64,000 nt of DNA from assembly GCF_964340395.1 (NCBI RefSeq), contig NC_135556.1:10314001-10378000 (forward strand). The letters run 5' to 3'. Source of the stretch: Glandiceps talaboti (taxonomy: Eukaryota > Hemichordata > Enteropneusta > Spengelidae). Of the stretch, positions 39,001-51,546 are shown in pieces. Below the pieces are notes generated by a model that was not told where the DNA came from, made no database searches, and saw only the letters and a program-made list of their open reading frames with translations. The position numbers and the translations under genes were made by a program. Positions within the stretch are counted from its first letter, which is position 1. Every line of letters begins with the position of its first letter.

Positions 39001-42000
39001 ATTTACTTTACAGCTTAGGTCTGTTGATTGAACCATTTTCAAATGTCCTATAGTTTGTCAACTGGGTGAACTATCACATTTTTCTACCTGACCTGATACA
39101 CACTGTAATGGTGTCATTGTAGTGGAATAATGAATCAAGTGTTTTATCCCTCAGTGTGTTTGGCATATGTTTCAATTTCTTATACACCATCAGTTCAAAG
39201 ACAAACTTCACCCAATAGGTCAAAGCACTATCAAAATCTAAAGCCAGGATCGATTCCTGCAGGAGGAAACTCGGGAAAGTGATATGTCCATTTTCCAACA
39301 TCTCAAATTTTGGGAATTAACTTTAAGAAAAGTTGGGCAAAATAATAATGATTTGATACGTATGTAAATCAACAACGGCACGATTTTCTCACATTCACAA
39401 ATGTTTTATTTCATTCCGGATGCTTTCAGTACCTCATTAAAAGCGAGAAATTGCCTAAAACTCATGCCACCCACTTTCTGGAAAACAACTATTGGAAAAT
39501 GCTATGTCTAAACTTATCATCGACTATCAAAACCTAATAGTGACAATGCAGAAACAAGTTTTGACCTATACAACTTAGGTCATGGGATAATAGCAGCTGA
39601 AATATGACAGGAAAGCTCATTTATTCATTCATATGACAGTTACAAGTTACTTATTAACACATAGCTTTGTTACATCATATATTATACTTTTTACCTACCT
39701 TCACCCTCTGCCATCAATGTTCTACTTCCACCATGTAGCTGTCCGTAATCTGCACCTTGTAAACCCTCAGCATCCATCAATGACTTGAACGGATTGAACA
39801 GTAGGACACCAAACACAACCATGCACAGAGTTATCCTTGTACGGTCTAAAATACCACAGTTTTGCATTCCCATGGGTTCTGTCTTGACTTGGAATGAACT
39901 ATTTTGCAAGTCAGTCATAGCAGTATCATTGCTGTCATCGAACATCAAGGGGCTTGGTGGATCTGAAGAAGTGGTACTGCTACTTGGACTGCGTACTGGC
40001 GAGTCAGGATCAGATGGTGGAGGACTCAGTTCTCCTACTGACTCTGTTTTTACTTGGATATCACAATCTACAATGTGTATAAAAGTCATAGTGTCAAATG
40101 ACAAACAACCATGCAGGGTACAAAAAGATAGAAACATAGTAGTTGAAACTTGATCAGTAGCTGTAAACAACAAATTCAACAAATTAAATGGGAGCCAAGA
40201 TACTTACTTGGTAGTTTACCCAATCCCATCTTTAGGAGCATGTTTTCCTGCTTCAGTTTATGATTAGCATTTTCTAAATGCCTGATACGTTCTATTGCTT
40301 TCTTCAAAATGCCAGACTTGTTCATCTGTATGAAAAGATAACAAAGGGTCAATTTTTACAATATATTTGTGGTGGTTTTTTTTCAAAGTTGAAATATATA
40401 CACATTTAATTGCTCTATAAAATATACTGGAACTTTTTTATTCAGTTGTGTTGGTAATAAGGTCAAACTGACCTAACAACTCTGAATGAAGCATGTAGCC
40501 TGACTTAAAGCAAGTAATGAAGACATGAAAACATGCATACTGCATGCATGCAAACCCATGCACAGGCACACACCACAGTATATTCGGTCAAACACCTGAA
40601 GGCAACAGATTCAAAGTGATGACATTCCCTTATTGTACTGCAATATTACAAGAAAATACAACAACTTACCTTGGTATCGGTGCCCAAGACAATGTCTTTG
40701 AGTTCAATGATTTTATCATTGATACTTGATCTGTATCTACGTTCAATGGCATTATGTGCTGTTCTTTTCTCTCCTTTACAAGGCAGTGCTCCTTGCTTGT
40801 TAGCAATAAGTCTGTTGATCGGCAGCTTATCAGTGGTCTCAACTTTCACTAGTGGAATATTGGTAAGAATACTAGCTGACCCAACAATGGTAGATAATGG
40901 AGTGGTGGACACCGTAGTTACCACAGGAACAGCAGTTGTAGCAACAGGCTGGGTTTGAAGCAGCACCTAGTGGGAGGGCAGTAAATTTATAAATGAGAGT
41001 GTATTTTTAGGTACAGGTCAACATCACTGAAGGTGACCTTGGTAAAATGTAGGTGGCATGATAAAATGAATATCAAATTTAATAAAATATTGACCAGATA
41101 AAAAGATAACCTATACATACATAACTGCCCTGGTTATGCATATATGCTTGACTATACATATATTATATGGCAGGCAGCTTATTATCAGCTAGTAAACAAA
41201 GCTATCCATCACTGTCAGTCAAACAGCCCATTTAGTTACATATCTTAGGATTCCTTATTTGGACATAAGAATGTCATACATTATATTAATTTATCTATAT
41301 TTACTATCCATATCTAATCAGCCCATTTTTCTAATAAATTTACACGCTATCAATTTATTTTATTTGCAGTCTTTTTTGTCATATAAGGTGTAAGTTCAAG
41401 CAATACTGAGCTAGCCAGTTCCACCCCTTCACAAGCAAAGGCTACCTTAAATTAACATGAAAGAACAAAGAAAACTAAATAAAACACAGTTTACTACTAA
41501 CCTGTTGAAAAGCTGGTGAAAAGGTCTGTTGTACTACTGGACTCTTTGGTTGTGGCTGTATTTGAAGTGGGCTCTGGGCTGGAAGTGGACTAGCCTGGGG
41601 AACCGTCTGTTGAATAGCAGCTGGTGGTGGTGGTGGTGGTGGTGACGGAACCGATTGTAAACTTGGTGCTGGAGACAGTGGCACACTTACTGCTGGGCTC
41701 ACAACTTGTGATGGAGTCGTAAGTTGTTGCGGTTGTTGTGTTTGCTGCTGCTGTGCTTGCTGCTGTTGCTGAGCTTGTTGAAGGGCTGCCTGCAGCTGCG
41801 CTAGGTGTTGTTCTTGGGGTTGTGATGGTAACAATGTAAGAGTTGGGGTAATATTATCAAGCGCATCCACAGGTTCCTGTTTAACTTGGACATTCTCAGG
41901 AATAACAGGCTCAGGTGACATAGTCGTGTCCAGTGGGTCACTAAAAAGATCATCTGGAGTAGGTGAGGTTTGATCATCAGAGTTAATGTAGTCAATCATA

Positions 42001-43217
42001 GCTGCAATTGAAAAAAAAAAGGAAAGGAAAATAATTTTCTCTGTTGAAAAAACTACACATGGGTAAAATGAAAGCATATTCAACATCAAACAACATGTCG
42101 CAAACCTCTGTAAAATGTTTCAAGTGACTCCAGCACCATGATCTAGATAATACACAAGTTTCGGTTCTGGTATTTCTGCACCAGCTGGCCCCATCTTCTC
42201 CATTCCGCTTCTTTCTTGCGACTGAACTTCTGCCGGTGCAACTGATACTGTACTGAACCGGCAGCTGACTCCACCTCTACTGTATTACAATTCATCTCAT
42301 TATGATTATTATGATGCACTATCAGGCCACCAATCTAAACAGCCAATCAGAGACGGCCATGCTATACTTATTTCAAACTGTGCAAACAACTAATTTTGTG
42401 GGTCACTTTTCTCATAATTTGTGTATATTTAAGTAAACAATACAATAGGTCGATTTTATACTTGACAGCCCGTTATCAAGTCAGTAGTAACTGCTGCCCC
42501 GTCCCCCTCCCCTCAGATGTAGCATAGGCCGATGATGATTATTCATCACTGCTATATATACCACCCAGAATACGGAAGTGAATACCAGGGTGAAATACAG
42601 TTTACAAAAAAATACATGAAGTTAACGAAATGCCACCACTGTTATTATAACAAGTGCAGTGTAACAAAGACTTTTTAATGATGCCAAAAAAGTAGTCAAT
42701 TTAAAATTGAAAAATAAAATATTTTGAGTCAAACAAGAGCTTATATGTGACAGTTATAGTAGTATGAAGTACTTCACCACTATCCACTACACTGAACAAT
42801 TTACTTCCACCCATGGCCCATTTCTGACGAGTTCAATGTTCAGTTACATAACATTTGTATTTCACGACTACAGCAACAGGCAGAAATGTGGCATTTAATT
42901 TCTAATAAACTGCATTCTACTTGCTTGGGTCGTACATGGAAAAATACTCGATATTTAGTGAACTCAACACGGCACAACTTTCAAGTACATGTAATCGGCA
43001 AAGTACACATATTACTATCACTTTCACGACACCGATCTCTGTTCAAACGGTGCTATCTCCGTAACGGATGAAAATATTTCCACCAAATTTGACAAAAATA
43101 ATCCTCACCATCAAAGTCGTTGAAGAACATGTTATCCAGGTCCTGGGACGGCTCCAACGATGGTCCCAGATCCTGAATAGGATCGGACGACGATAACCAA
43201 GGATTCTGCTCCGCCAT
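33059..43217 (-). CDS. SREBF: Sterol regulatory element-binding protein (SREBP)
   Basis: Fifteen exons join in frame to 1156 residues: 43217-43109, 42001-41502, 40966-40670, 40325-40208, 40067-39699, 38905-38721, 38003-37733, 37392-37226, 36959-36797, 35949-35838, 35397-35282, 35028-34733, 34632-34387, 34080-33789 and 33288-33059. It is an ER-membrane transcription factor precursor for lipid-synthesis genes. The order is: acidic N-terminus ([12 protein letters not shown]); Gln- and Pro-rich region; bHLH from about 268 with [15 protein letters not shown], including the SREBP-specific Tyr281; zipper to 341; ELSPPPSD at 354-361, like the Fbw7 degron of vertebrate SREBP1. Then comes DRTRITLC at 416-423 at the start of helix 1 (site-2 protease region), RTLM at 457-460 in the lumenal loop (likely site-1 protease site, RSVL in human), helix 2 at about 474-496, and the SCAP-binding regulatory domain to the end. 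Length matches human SREBP1 and SREBP2 (about 1140-1150). Four psi-K-x-E sites (K77, K244, K348, K403) suggest SUMO control. The ATG lies in CAAATATGGCGG and opens the activation domain. Confidence 0.95.
38256..38265 (-). promoter_or_regulatory. CTCF-type half motif inside the SREBP gene
   Basis: The minus strand reads GCTAGAGGGCGTGGCG, matching YAGRKGGCR but not the leading CCA. It lies in the intron between exons 6 and 7. Binding is unproven. Confidence 0.25.
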
Positions 43218-44070
43218 ATTTGTTGTCCTCTATGCACGCAGGCATGAGTAGCGCCACGAGAACGCAGCCAATCAGATTACTGGAATTTCATCGTACGATA
43301 TGACGTTATGGGGCTACATTTATGTAAATTTTGTTGATGAGTCGTATCCAACAAATTTGCATACAACGAATGAGTGCAAAGGTTGGAGTTCACTAGTAGT
43401 TCAAAGTTGAAAAAAAGACACTATTTTTAAGTAAATTGACGAACTGAAAAGTTTTCAATATATCTTTTTCTACCAAAATAGAAACAAAAAATATTAAGGA
43501 AATCCAAACATCATAACATGCGAAAAAGATCAACCCACCAGTCATTGTGACAGTTGTAATCTAAAATTAGCAACATCGATGACATCATATTTATTTTGGT
43601 ACCATTACGTAGTTCTTAATTCTCATTGGCTCGGTAAATAGGTTCTGTCGCAATTTCCTAAAGCTGTGTTTTGTTATTGTGTGAGTCACTTTTAATTAAG
43701 CGTATCTATTGGATAGCAGAGAAGAATCTCGAACGGTAAGTTTTGTATATAAACTTCTCCTCTGACCATTGCTTTCAGTATACTCTACACATTATTGTTG
43801 ATCTGAACATTTTACGTACCCATTAGCAGCGTAAGATTGGTCTGAAGGTAAAAATCGTTGCATGTCTGTTTCCATGTTATGTTAGTCGTATTGATTTTGA
43901 TGATGCATTCATTTTTATTTTCATCCACTGCACGTTTTAAAGTTTACCTACTATTGCAGTTGCGAAAAATTGCAATTTCTTCCTGATGTACAGCAAACAG
44001 CTGAATCTGTTTTCCTGTAGCTAATGTCATTATTTGTAACATCTTTCCACCACCCAGATCTCAGCTAAAT
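43218..44070. promoter_or_regulatory. Shared head-to-head promoter region of SREBP and SQSTM1
   Basis: About 850 bases separate the two divergent start codons. Visible elements: CCAAT at 43268-43272, ATTGG at 43625-43629 (an inverted CCAAT), an AP-1/Maf-type TGAGTCA at 43682-43688 and TATATAAA at 43746-43753. A plausible non-coding first exon of SQSTM1 could begin near 43775-43785 and end at 43847 before GTAAAA. It would splice to an acceptor just before the ATG (CTCAG at about 44063). No clear sterol regulatory element was found. These are motif readings only. Confidence 0.5.
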
Positions 44071-47000
44071 ATGTCTATCACTGTGAAAGCATATCTCGAA
44101 TCCGCTGATGGCGGCCAGCCTGAAATTCGCCGCTTCACCGTGGACCAAGGAGTCTCTACGAACTACGATTACTTGGCTGGGAAGATTGCACAGGTCTTCC
44201 CTTCTCTGCCAAGGCCTGATTCGTTCAACCTGTCATACAAAGGTAAGAAAACCTTGTCAAATACAGAGCCGTACTGTATCTATGCATGGATGTTTACAAA
44301 TCAGGTAGAACTAATGAAAACATCCAAAGTCTTGCCTGTGTCCAACCAAACATATCTGCTTTACCTGTGATAACGATCAAAACACAGGAATGCATAAAAT
44401 ATGTCAAAGTCTGTACTGTGAAAAAATACTGGTTGGTGTTTCTCCATGGTATGTTGGAATTGTAATTTTGGATCTGACATGACCTATAATATATATTGAA
44501 ACATGACTTTTGTCTTTGACTTTTTGTGTTGCCTACCAAAGGAAAAAACAAAACAAACAAAAAATATGAATGCAAAACAAATCTAGCCACACTGACAGCC
44601 TCTTGTAAAGCTCACATGGTAAAAAATATTGAGCATTGCTAAATTTACCTCCATCCATTCAAATATGTAATGTAAAAATTAATATTTGAACTGCATTAGC
44701 AGCAAATATCCTTTATAAATATCTGGAATAACTAAAAAAATGATTTTGTGTAATCTGTGAATGTAAAAGAAGCAAAATACAGTTTGTAAACATTTAAAAA
44801 TAAGTGAAAAATCCTGTGTATCCAGTCAAAGAAGAATAGTAGTGGGGGCAAAAGAATTATAGGTTGTTGCTCCATCATCAAAGAAGGAAATTTCTTTAAC
44901 AAAATTGTTCATTTTTGTGATATGACGTATAATGCACCAGCTGGGCAATGACGCATCTTTAAATGCAAAAATATTACAAGTTTGACCTGGGAAAAGATGA
45001 GGCAGTGAGTCATCCTCAGAACCAGCTGGTCTTTTGAAATAATAACAATAAAGCACAAATCCAATATTGAAATAAGTTAATCCTATATTGCAAAATCAAA
45101 AGATGGGTAATAGCTGTACTAGTTGACAGTGCAAAATTGAATGCAGCCATTTTAGTATCACAACAACAGACTGACTGACTGACTCTGAGTCATCCAAAAT
45201 GGCTGCTTTCAAAACATGCTGTGTAATCCAGGTGTCAATATACAACAAATGGAGTCCGTGTCATCTCTATTTTGTGTGCTGTTATCTATAGAAGCTAGAA
45301 TATGGAACAATTGTTGTGTATAAATAAGAGTCATCCAAGATGGCTGCTTTCAAAACATGCTTAGTAATGTAGCTGACAGTACAAAATAGACTCGGATGGC
45401 AGCTATCTTAAGGAGAGTAGACATAAAAGATGTTTTGTGTATAAATAACAAACTCTTTAAGTACATTTGTGTCATCCATGATGGCTGCTTCCAAAACATT
45501 CTTACAAATGGAATCTGTGTCATCGCTATTTTGCAGACAGATATTTTTCAGCAGAGTAGACATTAAAAGATGTTTATGCACAATAAAGACTTCTTTTAAT
45601 ATTTTGATGTCTTTTTTTTTCTACACAACAGACTCAGAAGGTGACATGGTAGCATTTTCCAGTGATGATGAATTGGTTGATGCATATGGTCAACTGAATG
45701 AAGACATTTTCAGAGTCTACATCAGAGGTTTGTAGAGTTATTGTAAGATTATTCAGAATAAGTAAAGAATATTTTTAGGGCTAGTGAATTCTCCGTTCTT
45801 ATTTTTAAAAATTATTAAAAATTTTCTTTGTATTTTCCACATTCTATTAGTAAGGGGTAAACTATTTGTTTTCAGGGATTGGAGGGCCTGGAGGATTTTC
45901 GAGAAAATAAATTGTTGTTGGGTCCAAATCCTCCAGTCCCCCCCCCCCCCGAAATCAAATGGTTTACCCTTCTTTTCAATGAAGTGTTTGATGGTTTGCT
46001 TTTGTTGCTATGTCAACATGATTGAGAATAGTCAAAATTTGTTCGAGAATTTAGCATATTTAGTTAAAATAGGAACAACTAATTGCAATTCAATATTCAT
46101 TCCAATAGTTCTGACTGAAATTGTTGTAAGAAGGACAAATTTGTATGCTTTGCACCAAATGTCATGATTTTCACGAACCTCATTTTCAAAGTGACTTTCT
46201 GCCATTGTCAACTCTGACAAAAACAGTCTCCTTAAATGTTAGAAATAAGTGCTAGTATTATGAAGTATTAAATAACTCTGTATTTATCAAATTCTTCTTG
46301 TGTAGCTGCTGGAAAGAAGAGTGCAGATGACAAAGCCAATGAGCACGTGTTTCATCCTGGTGTGGTGTGTGATGGCTGTGAAGGCCGTATATTTGGACCA
46401 CGTTTCAAGTGTGCTGTATGTCCAGACTATGATCTCTGCAAAGGGTGTGAGGGTAAAGGACTGCATCCAGAGCATGAGATGATAAAGATTCGTAAACCTC
46501 AAATAGGACGTAGCCACATGGGTGTAAGTTATTATAGCAAACTATTTCTTTGTAAATGTTTTCTTGGTGAGGGAGGACAATTGAACACAGCTCATTTAAG
46601 TAGGTTACATATAGTATACTGACATGGACATTCTAACTAACCATACTAGTATTAACTGACATACTAAAGTACACTATTGGAATTTTGCAAAACTGAAGCT
46701 TTTGTCTACACATGGCAAGGGGGGGGGGGGACCATGTTAATCGGTGATGATCACAGAGCGTTTCTTGCAAAGAAAGTGGGGTTTTAATGGTTTTTTTGTA
46801 TTTTTAATTTCTTTATTCTCTGCCCTGAACCAAAAGATTTATCATAATCGAGGATGATCGTACTCTGTGGACAGCGTAAAAATTACTTGGTGAACAAGAA
46901 AACTGTACATTATGTCAAGTTTTACTGAGACCGTTACAACCCTTTGTAATACAGCATATTCTATATTTCTATAGGGTTTCGCATTCAGACCAGGTCTGTG

Positions 47001-49621
47001 GCGTTTCATGACTGGTGGTTTTGGTCCCAGAATGGCACAACGCTGGCGTACAATGTGGGAACAACAACAGAGACAAAATGGTGAAGGTTGCGGTCAGGCA
47101 GAAGGAGAAACTGGTGAACAACCAATGGAGGGTCAAGAAGATGACCCAAGCTCTGAATATCTGAAAGAAGTAGGCGATGCTGTGGCTGATATGCTGCACC
47201 CACTTGGTGAGACTTGTTCAATCATCAACTTAGATGTATTTCTTGTTTTTGTTTCAAAGTTAATTATTTACCCATTAAAAATGAATGACTTTTCTATTAT
47301 GGATATATCTTACCCGTAAAGGGGGTTTTAACTCACCTCTCTGTCTGTAAAAGAACTTTTGCCCGCTTTCAGGTTCCTTTTGTTTAAAAAGAAAAAAAAA
47401 TTGATGCAAAACTTGAAAACAATGTAAGAACATAAATAATTATTGCGAGCTTAAAGTGGCCATATGGATGAGAATTTGGTATTTTTTTGGATTTTTATTT
47501 GATAAAACAGCTTCACTATGTTTTTCTACTTGAAAAAATAATGTGAAATAACATATACCAAGTCCATGTTCATAACTCAATACATTGCAAAAAGATGCAA
47601 AAAGTGTAAAAAGCTTGTTATTGTACGTACAATAACAAAAATTTTACACATTGTTTAATGTTTTGCCGTTTATTGAGATGTGAACATGGACTTGGTATAT
47701 GTTATTTCACATTATTTTTTCAAGTAGAGAAACATGGTGAAGCTGTTTTATCAAATAAAAATCCAAAATTAATACCAAATTCTCATCCATATGGCCACTT
47801 TAAAACCAAGGTTGTTATAAATGCATTACCTACAATAAACTTACTTACATTACCACCCTCACTGAAAACAAATAAAACAATCAAAATCAACAGAAACTGA
47901 AACTGGATTATAACCAGAATTTGTGATTGTTATTACAGGTATTGATGTAGATGTTGGCGTAGAGCACCCTCCAGATTTCAGACGCAGATGTGGCAGAGGA
48001 AGAGGTGCTCATTGGCGTAGAGGTGGTGGTGGCGGGCGTTGCGGTGGTAAATGTCCTCGTCGTCAAAACCAGGCAAACAGTGACAAACAAACAACCAAAG
48101 AAGACAAAGCCGAGGAGAAGACACAAGATGAAACTAAGAAGACACAAGATGAAGTTAAGAAAGATGGTGGAAAAGTAGATGAAAGTTATCAAATGGTAAG
48201 TTACTATCTCTCAACTCTCATCTTTATTATCTTCCACCAATTAGTGTCAGCAAAATGAAATTTCACTTGTCAAAAAATCAACAATCGTCTTACTTTTCAA
48301 ATAATTAGGTTATAGGGAAAGCAAAAATAGAAGTTTGATTATCGGAAGTATCTCAATTTTGAAACGTTTTAGTAACTAAGTACAATGATAGATGCAATGC
48401 ATTCTCAATTTCAAAATTACATGTACAGGAATTGAAAAATCCAGAAGAACTTTCCCACTAGAAGGCCATTCTTATAAACAAATTGCTAATTCTTTAGTAA
48501 GCAGTAAGCTTTCAATGAAAGTATTGCCATGGAATTAATTGTATCTGAAGCAATATGCCCCAAGTTTAGTACTTGAACATTAAGTAAGGCTCAAAATAAA
48601 CTATTTTTACAATTTATAATTATGAGATTGTAATTAATGATAGAGTTACAGTTATCAACTCTAACATAGTTCTGTTGGTCTCTGCCAAACATTTGTTCTA
48701 ATTATTGTATGTTTTTTCCTGTCTTTGCTAGGAGGTAGAGTCCACTCCCAAGGAAGGTGGATCTGGTGATGAAGGTGGTTGGACTGTAGTGAACGAACCT
48801 GGCAAGTCCAAAGAGTCACCATCTGATGCCCCATCAAGCGCTGTCTTGCCAGAACTGGTGAACCCACCACCCAAAGGTAGGCCATGACTTTAATTTTGGA
48901 ATATGTTGACAGAAGTTATACAGTATTGTAGATAATTCGTAATCCAGTGTCGTGTGTGAGATTACAATTGGTGATGACAGCCGAAGAAAAACTGTCCTTT
49001 TCATTGAATATATAGTACCACCATTTTGGAAAAAAAAATATTCTGAAGAAAAATTATCACTAATGAAAATTTGTTCAGTAGCACATCTAGTGTAAAGAAA
49101 AAAGTTAATTTATTAATGATTCACTTTTTACTAATGGAAAATATTGACAAAACACAGTGTGATCCTAAAATTTTGTGCAACCAATCAATTTACAAGATTA
49201 TTGTGAAGTATTGGCATAGTAGAAATGACATTTTATATGAGATGAGGAAATGACAATTGCATGTTTACAGCTATTGTCAATGTACACATACATTAATGTA
49301 ATTAGGTAAATGATATAGAGTTTCTGAATATTATTAATTTATAATTAATCCAATTAGTCGTTCTAATCATAATATGGTTTCATGTTGTGTTATATCATAT
49401 CGATTACAATCATTGTGAATAAAAATGTCAAAATTTGAATGCCTAGACTAATGATATTATGTATTTTTTTTTATACAGAGTCTAAAATTGACCAAGCTTT
49501 GAAGCAGATGCTTGCCATGGGATTTGATAACGAGGGTGGTTGGTTGACTCAATTACTGGAAGTTAAGGGTGGTGATATTGGCCGTGCCCTAGATACCATC
49601 AAGATGGGACGTCATACCTAA
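44071..49621 (+). CDS. SQSTM1: Sequestosome-1 / p62 selective autophagy receptor
   Basis: Seven exons join in frame to 420 residues: 44071-44242, 45632-45727, 46306-46523, 46975-47206, 47939-48195, 48732-48876 and 49479-49621. The protein links ubiquitinated cargo to autophagosomes. Residues 1-90 are a PB1 domain with both surfaces: a basic side (EIRRFTVD) and an acidic OPCA loop ([11 protein letters not shown]...DIFRVYI). A ZZ zinc finger follows with ligands C111, C114, C125, C128, C134, C137, H143 and H146. A Gly/Arg-rich then Lys/Glu-rich linker leads to a likely LC3-interacting motif, DEGGWTVV (W342 to V345). Residues 374-420 form a UBA domain ([14 protein letters not shown]). I see no DPSTGE-like KEAP1-binding motif. 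Human p62 is 440 residues. The gene shares its upstream region with the divergent SREBP gene, and an AP-1-type site lies there. Confidence 0.96.
47451..47803. mobile_element. TTAA-bounded foldback element in SQSTM1 intron 4
   Basis: It begins TTAAAGTGGCCATATGGATG and ends CATCCATATGGCCACTTTAA. The arms of about 120 bp are nearly perfect inverted repeats (GAATTTGGTAT, AAAACAGCTTCA, ACATATACCAAGTCCATGTTC and more). The centre is itself a palindrome (GTTATTGTACGTACAATAAC). TTAA at both ends fits a piggyBac- or Kolobok-type TTAA target, but it could be part of the repeat. It is non-coding. The transcribed intron would form a long hairpin. Confidence 0.9.
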
Positions 49622-49815
49622 GCTAAAATTAACACAGCAGACGTCCACTGACTCCGACTTGACATGGAAATTCAACGCTGATACTGATATGTGATATTAC
49701 TAGATTGTAGTTGCTTGAAGTGTTGTGAAATGTTAACTTTACTCGTCTCTTTCATGGCTCAGTGATCAATATATACATTATGTGTATTTTCTTTACCATG
49801 GGTAAGACTTCGACA

Positions 49816-50030
49816 TAATTCAGTCATTTGCTGTGAACCCAAATTTGAACTTTCCAAAGTATAAAATTCAGAAATAATTCACTCAATTGCTGTGAATCCA
49901 AATTTGAACTTTACAAAGTTAAAAACGTCTAAATAATTCAACTGATTGCTGTGAACCCAAATTTGAACTCTAAAAAGCAAAAAATGTCTAAATAATTCAC
50001 TCAGTAACTGTGAAATCCAAATTTGAACAT
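49816..50030 (+). repeat. Tandem 58-bp repeat in the probable SQSTM1 3' UTR
   Basis: Four units share 'aataattcactcaattgctgtgaa(c/t)ccaaatttgaact', with spacing close to 58 bp. They lie between the stop codon (49619-49621) and the first AATAAA (50079-50084), so they are probably transcribed. Confidence 0.85.
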
Positions 50031-50078
50031 TCAATTTTTTTTTGTCATTTTACTGGAATACAAGATGAAAATTGATCA

Positions 50079-50084
50079 AATAAA
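50079..50084 (+). terminator. Candidate SQSTM1 polyadenylation signal
   Basis: AATAAA about 460 bases after the SQSTM1 stop codon. It is the first canonical hexamer after the stop that I found on this strand. Confidence 0.45.
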
Positions 50085-51270
50085 TACACAGTATTTCTCA
50101 GAAATGAATTATTGCAAAAGTAGAATATTGGAGTGGTTTTCAATTGAATTGTAAAGGTTGTGGTACATGGAAGCAGACTTTCATTGGCAGAATTTTGGAA
50201 TAGATTTGGTTGGGTATTAAATAAGCATTTTTTTTTTCAGAGAGTTCACACAGATCACTGGGCCATAGTATATTATCGAATGCACGCAAGGATTGCATGA
50301 CAGGAATTCATATGCTATTTTATGTTAAAATCAAAGTGGATGTTATACATAGATGGCAGAATTACAAGAAATTCATTTCTGTTTATTGGTCACATTTACA
50401 ATGAAATAACATATGGATTCCTACAAGTGCTTCTTTTGTTGTGCATCTAGGAAACAGACAGGTTCTCGCAGTCTGACAGGCTGATTACAGAAAGTTTACA
50501 TGCAGAGTTTCACAGTTCAGATGACAGTCTAACAGTACAAAACATAGCATTATGAGTCTCAGATCAAAATATGACAGTCTGACAGAAATTTGAAACACAT
50601 TTAAATAAGTCTTAAAGGTCAGAATTTATAGGCTCTGGAACTTTAAATACTGTCTGACTCGGTAAAATTTGCAATTATTAAAACTGCATGAATAAAGTCT
50701 GATTGAACAGCACTGAATGCTTAAAGTAAACATGAATATGTCAGTCGACAAACAAACCATTTCTGTCTGTACAGAAAGGAAATACAGACTTTCCATAATG
50801 ACGCATGGTAGTAACATGTATGACCATAATGAGGTTAAATTGTCAAGTACCTGTCTGCTTCCTATAAATAGACAACAAGTTAACACATACTGTTTCACTT
50901 TTAAGTGACGCTAATTCTCACACATATAAAGGTGGTGTTATAAAATGCTACCCTCATCTATCTAGTCAGTAGACAGCATGGGAAAAAATGTAAAGTTTCA
51001 CAGTTCTGGAGATGGCCAAATTACACCATGAATTTAGTTTTCAGTACAATCTACTTGAATATTAAACTGGATAACATCTGGAATGTTAAAGTACCGGTAC
51101 TTACAATATTGCTGCAATATCCATGTTGCATGGAATGATTCATTTTAACTTGAGATACATTTACCTTCACTTTTATATGGATAATGGAAATTTTACAGAA
51201 TTGTATTTATTATTGGTATAGGTATTAAAAACTGATGAAACTTGAACTATGTGACTGCTAGAATGTTTAT

Positions 51271-51546
51271 TTAGATGTCCCCAATATTTTTCTTCATTCA
51301 GCCAAGGAAAATAAACAAGTCATGTACTCGGCCTTTGTCACTGCGAGTCACTACATGAGTAGAGTAACATAATTATACCAGTACCAGTAATATCAAAGGA
51401 AATCGGGGAAAGTAATGGTAATTTTGAACGTTTTGACTCACAGTTCAAAGACAGTAGAACCAGTGACGTAGACATGGGTTTCGTGACATAGACGTGCGTT
51501 GTTGTCATGTAGAGCGACCAGAGCATATATTCCATATTTTATTTTT
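51271..51546 (+). repeat. Dispersed foldback repeat F1, copy 2
   Basis: It shares 'ccccaatatttttcttcattcagccaagg' and the end 'gcatatattccatatttt' with 1709-1966. Similarity to the 58.5-kb copy continues for about 25 bases beyond (ttcaacttggct). Confidence 0.75.

Noticed and set aside
39074-39301. 75-residue minus-strand frame between SREBP exons 5 and 6
   Set aside because: Exons 5 and 6 join in phase without it, and SREBPs have no such segment between the lumenal loop and helix 2.
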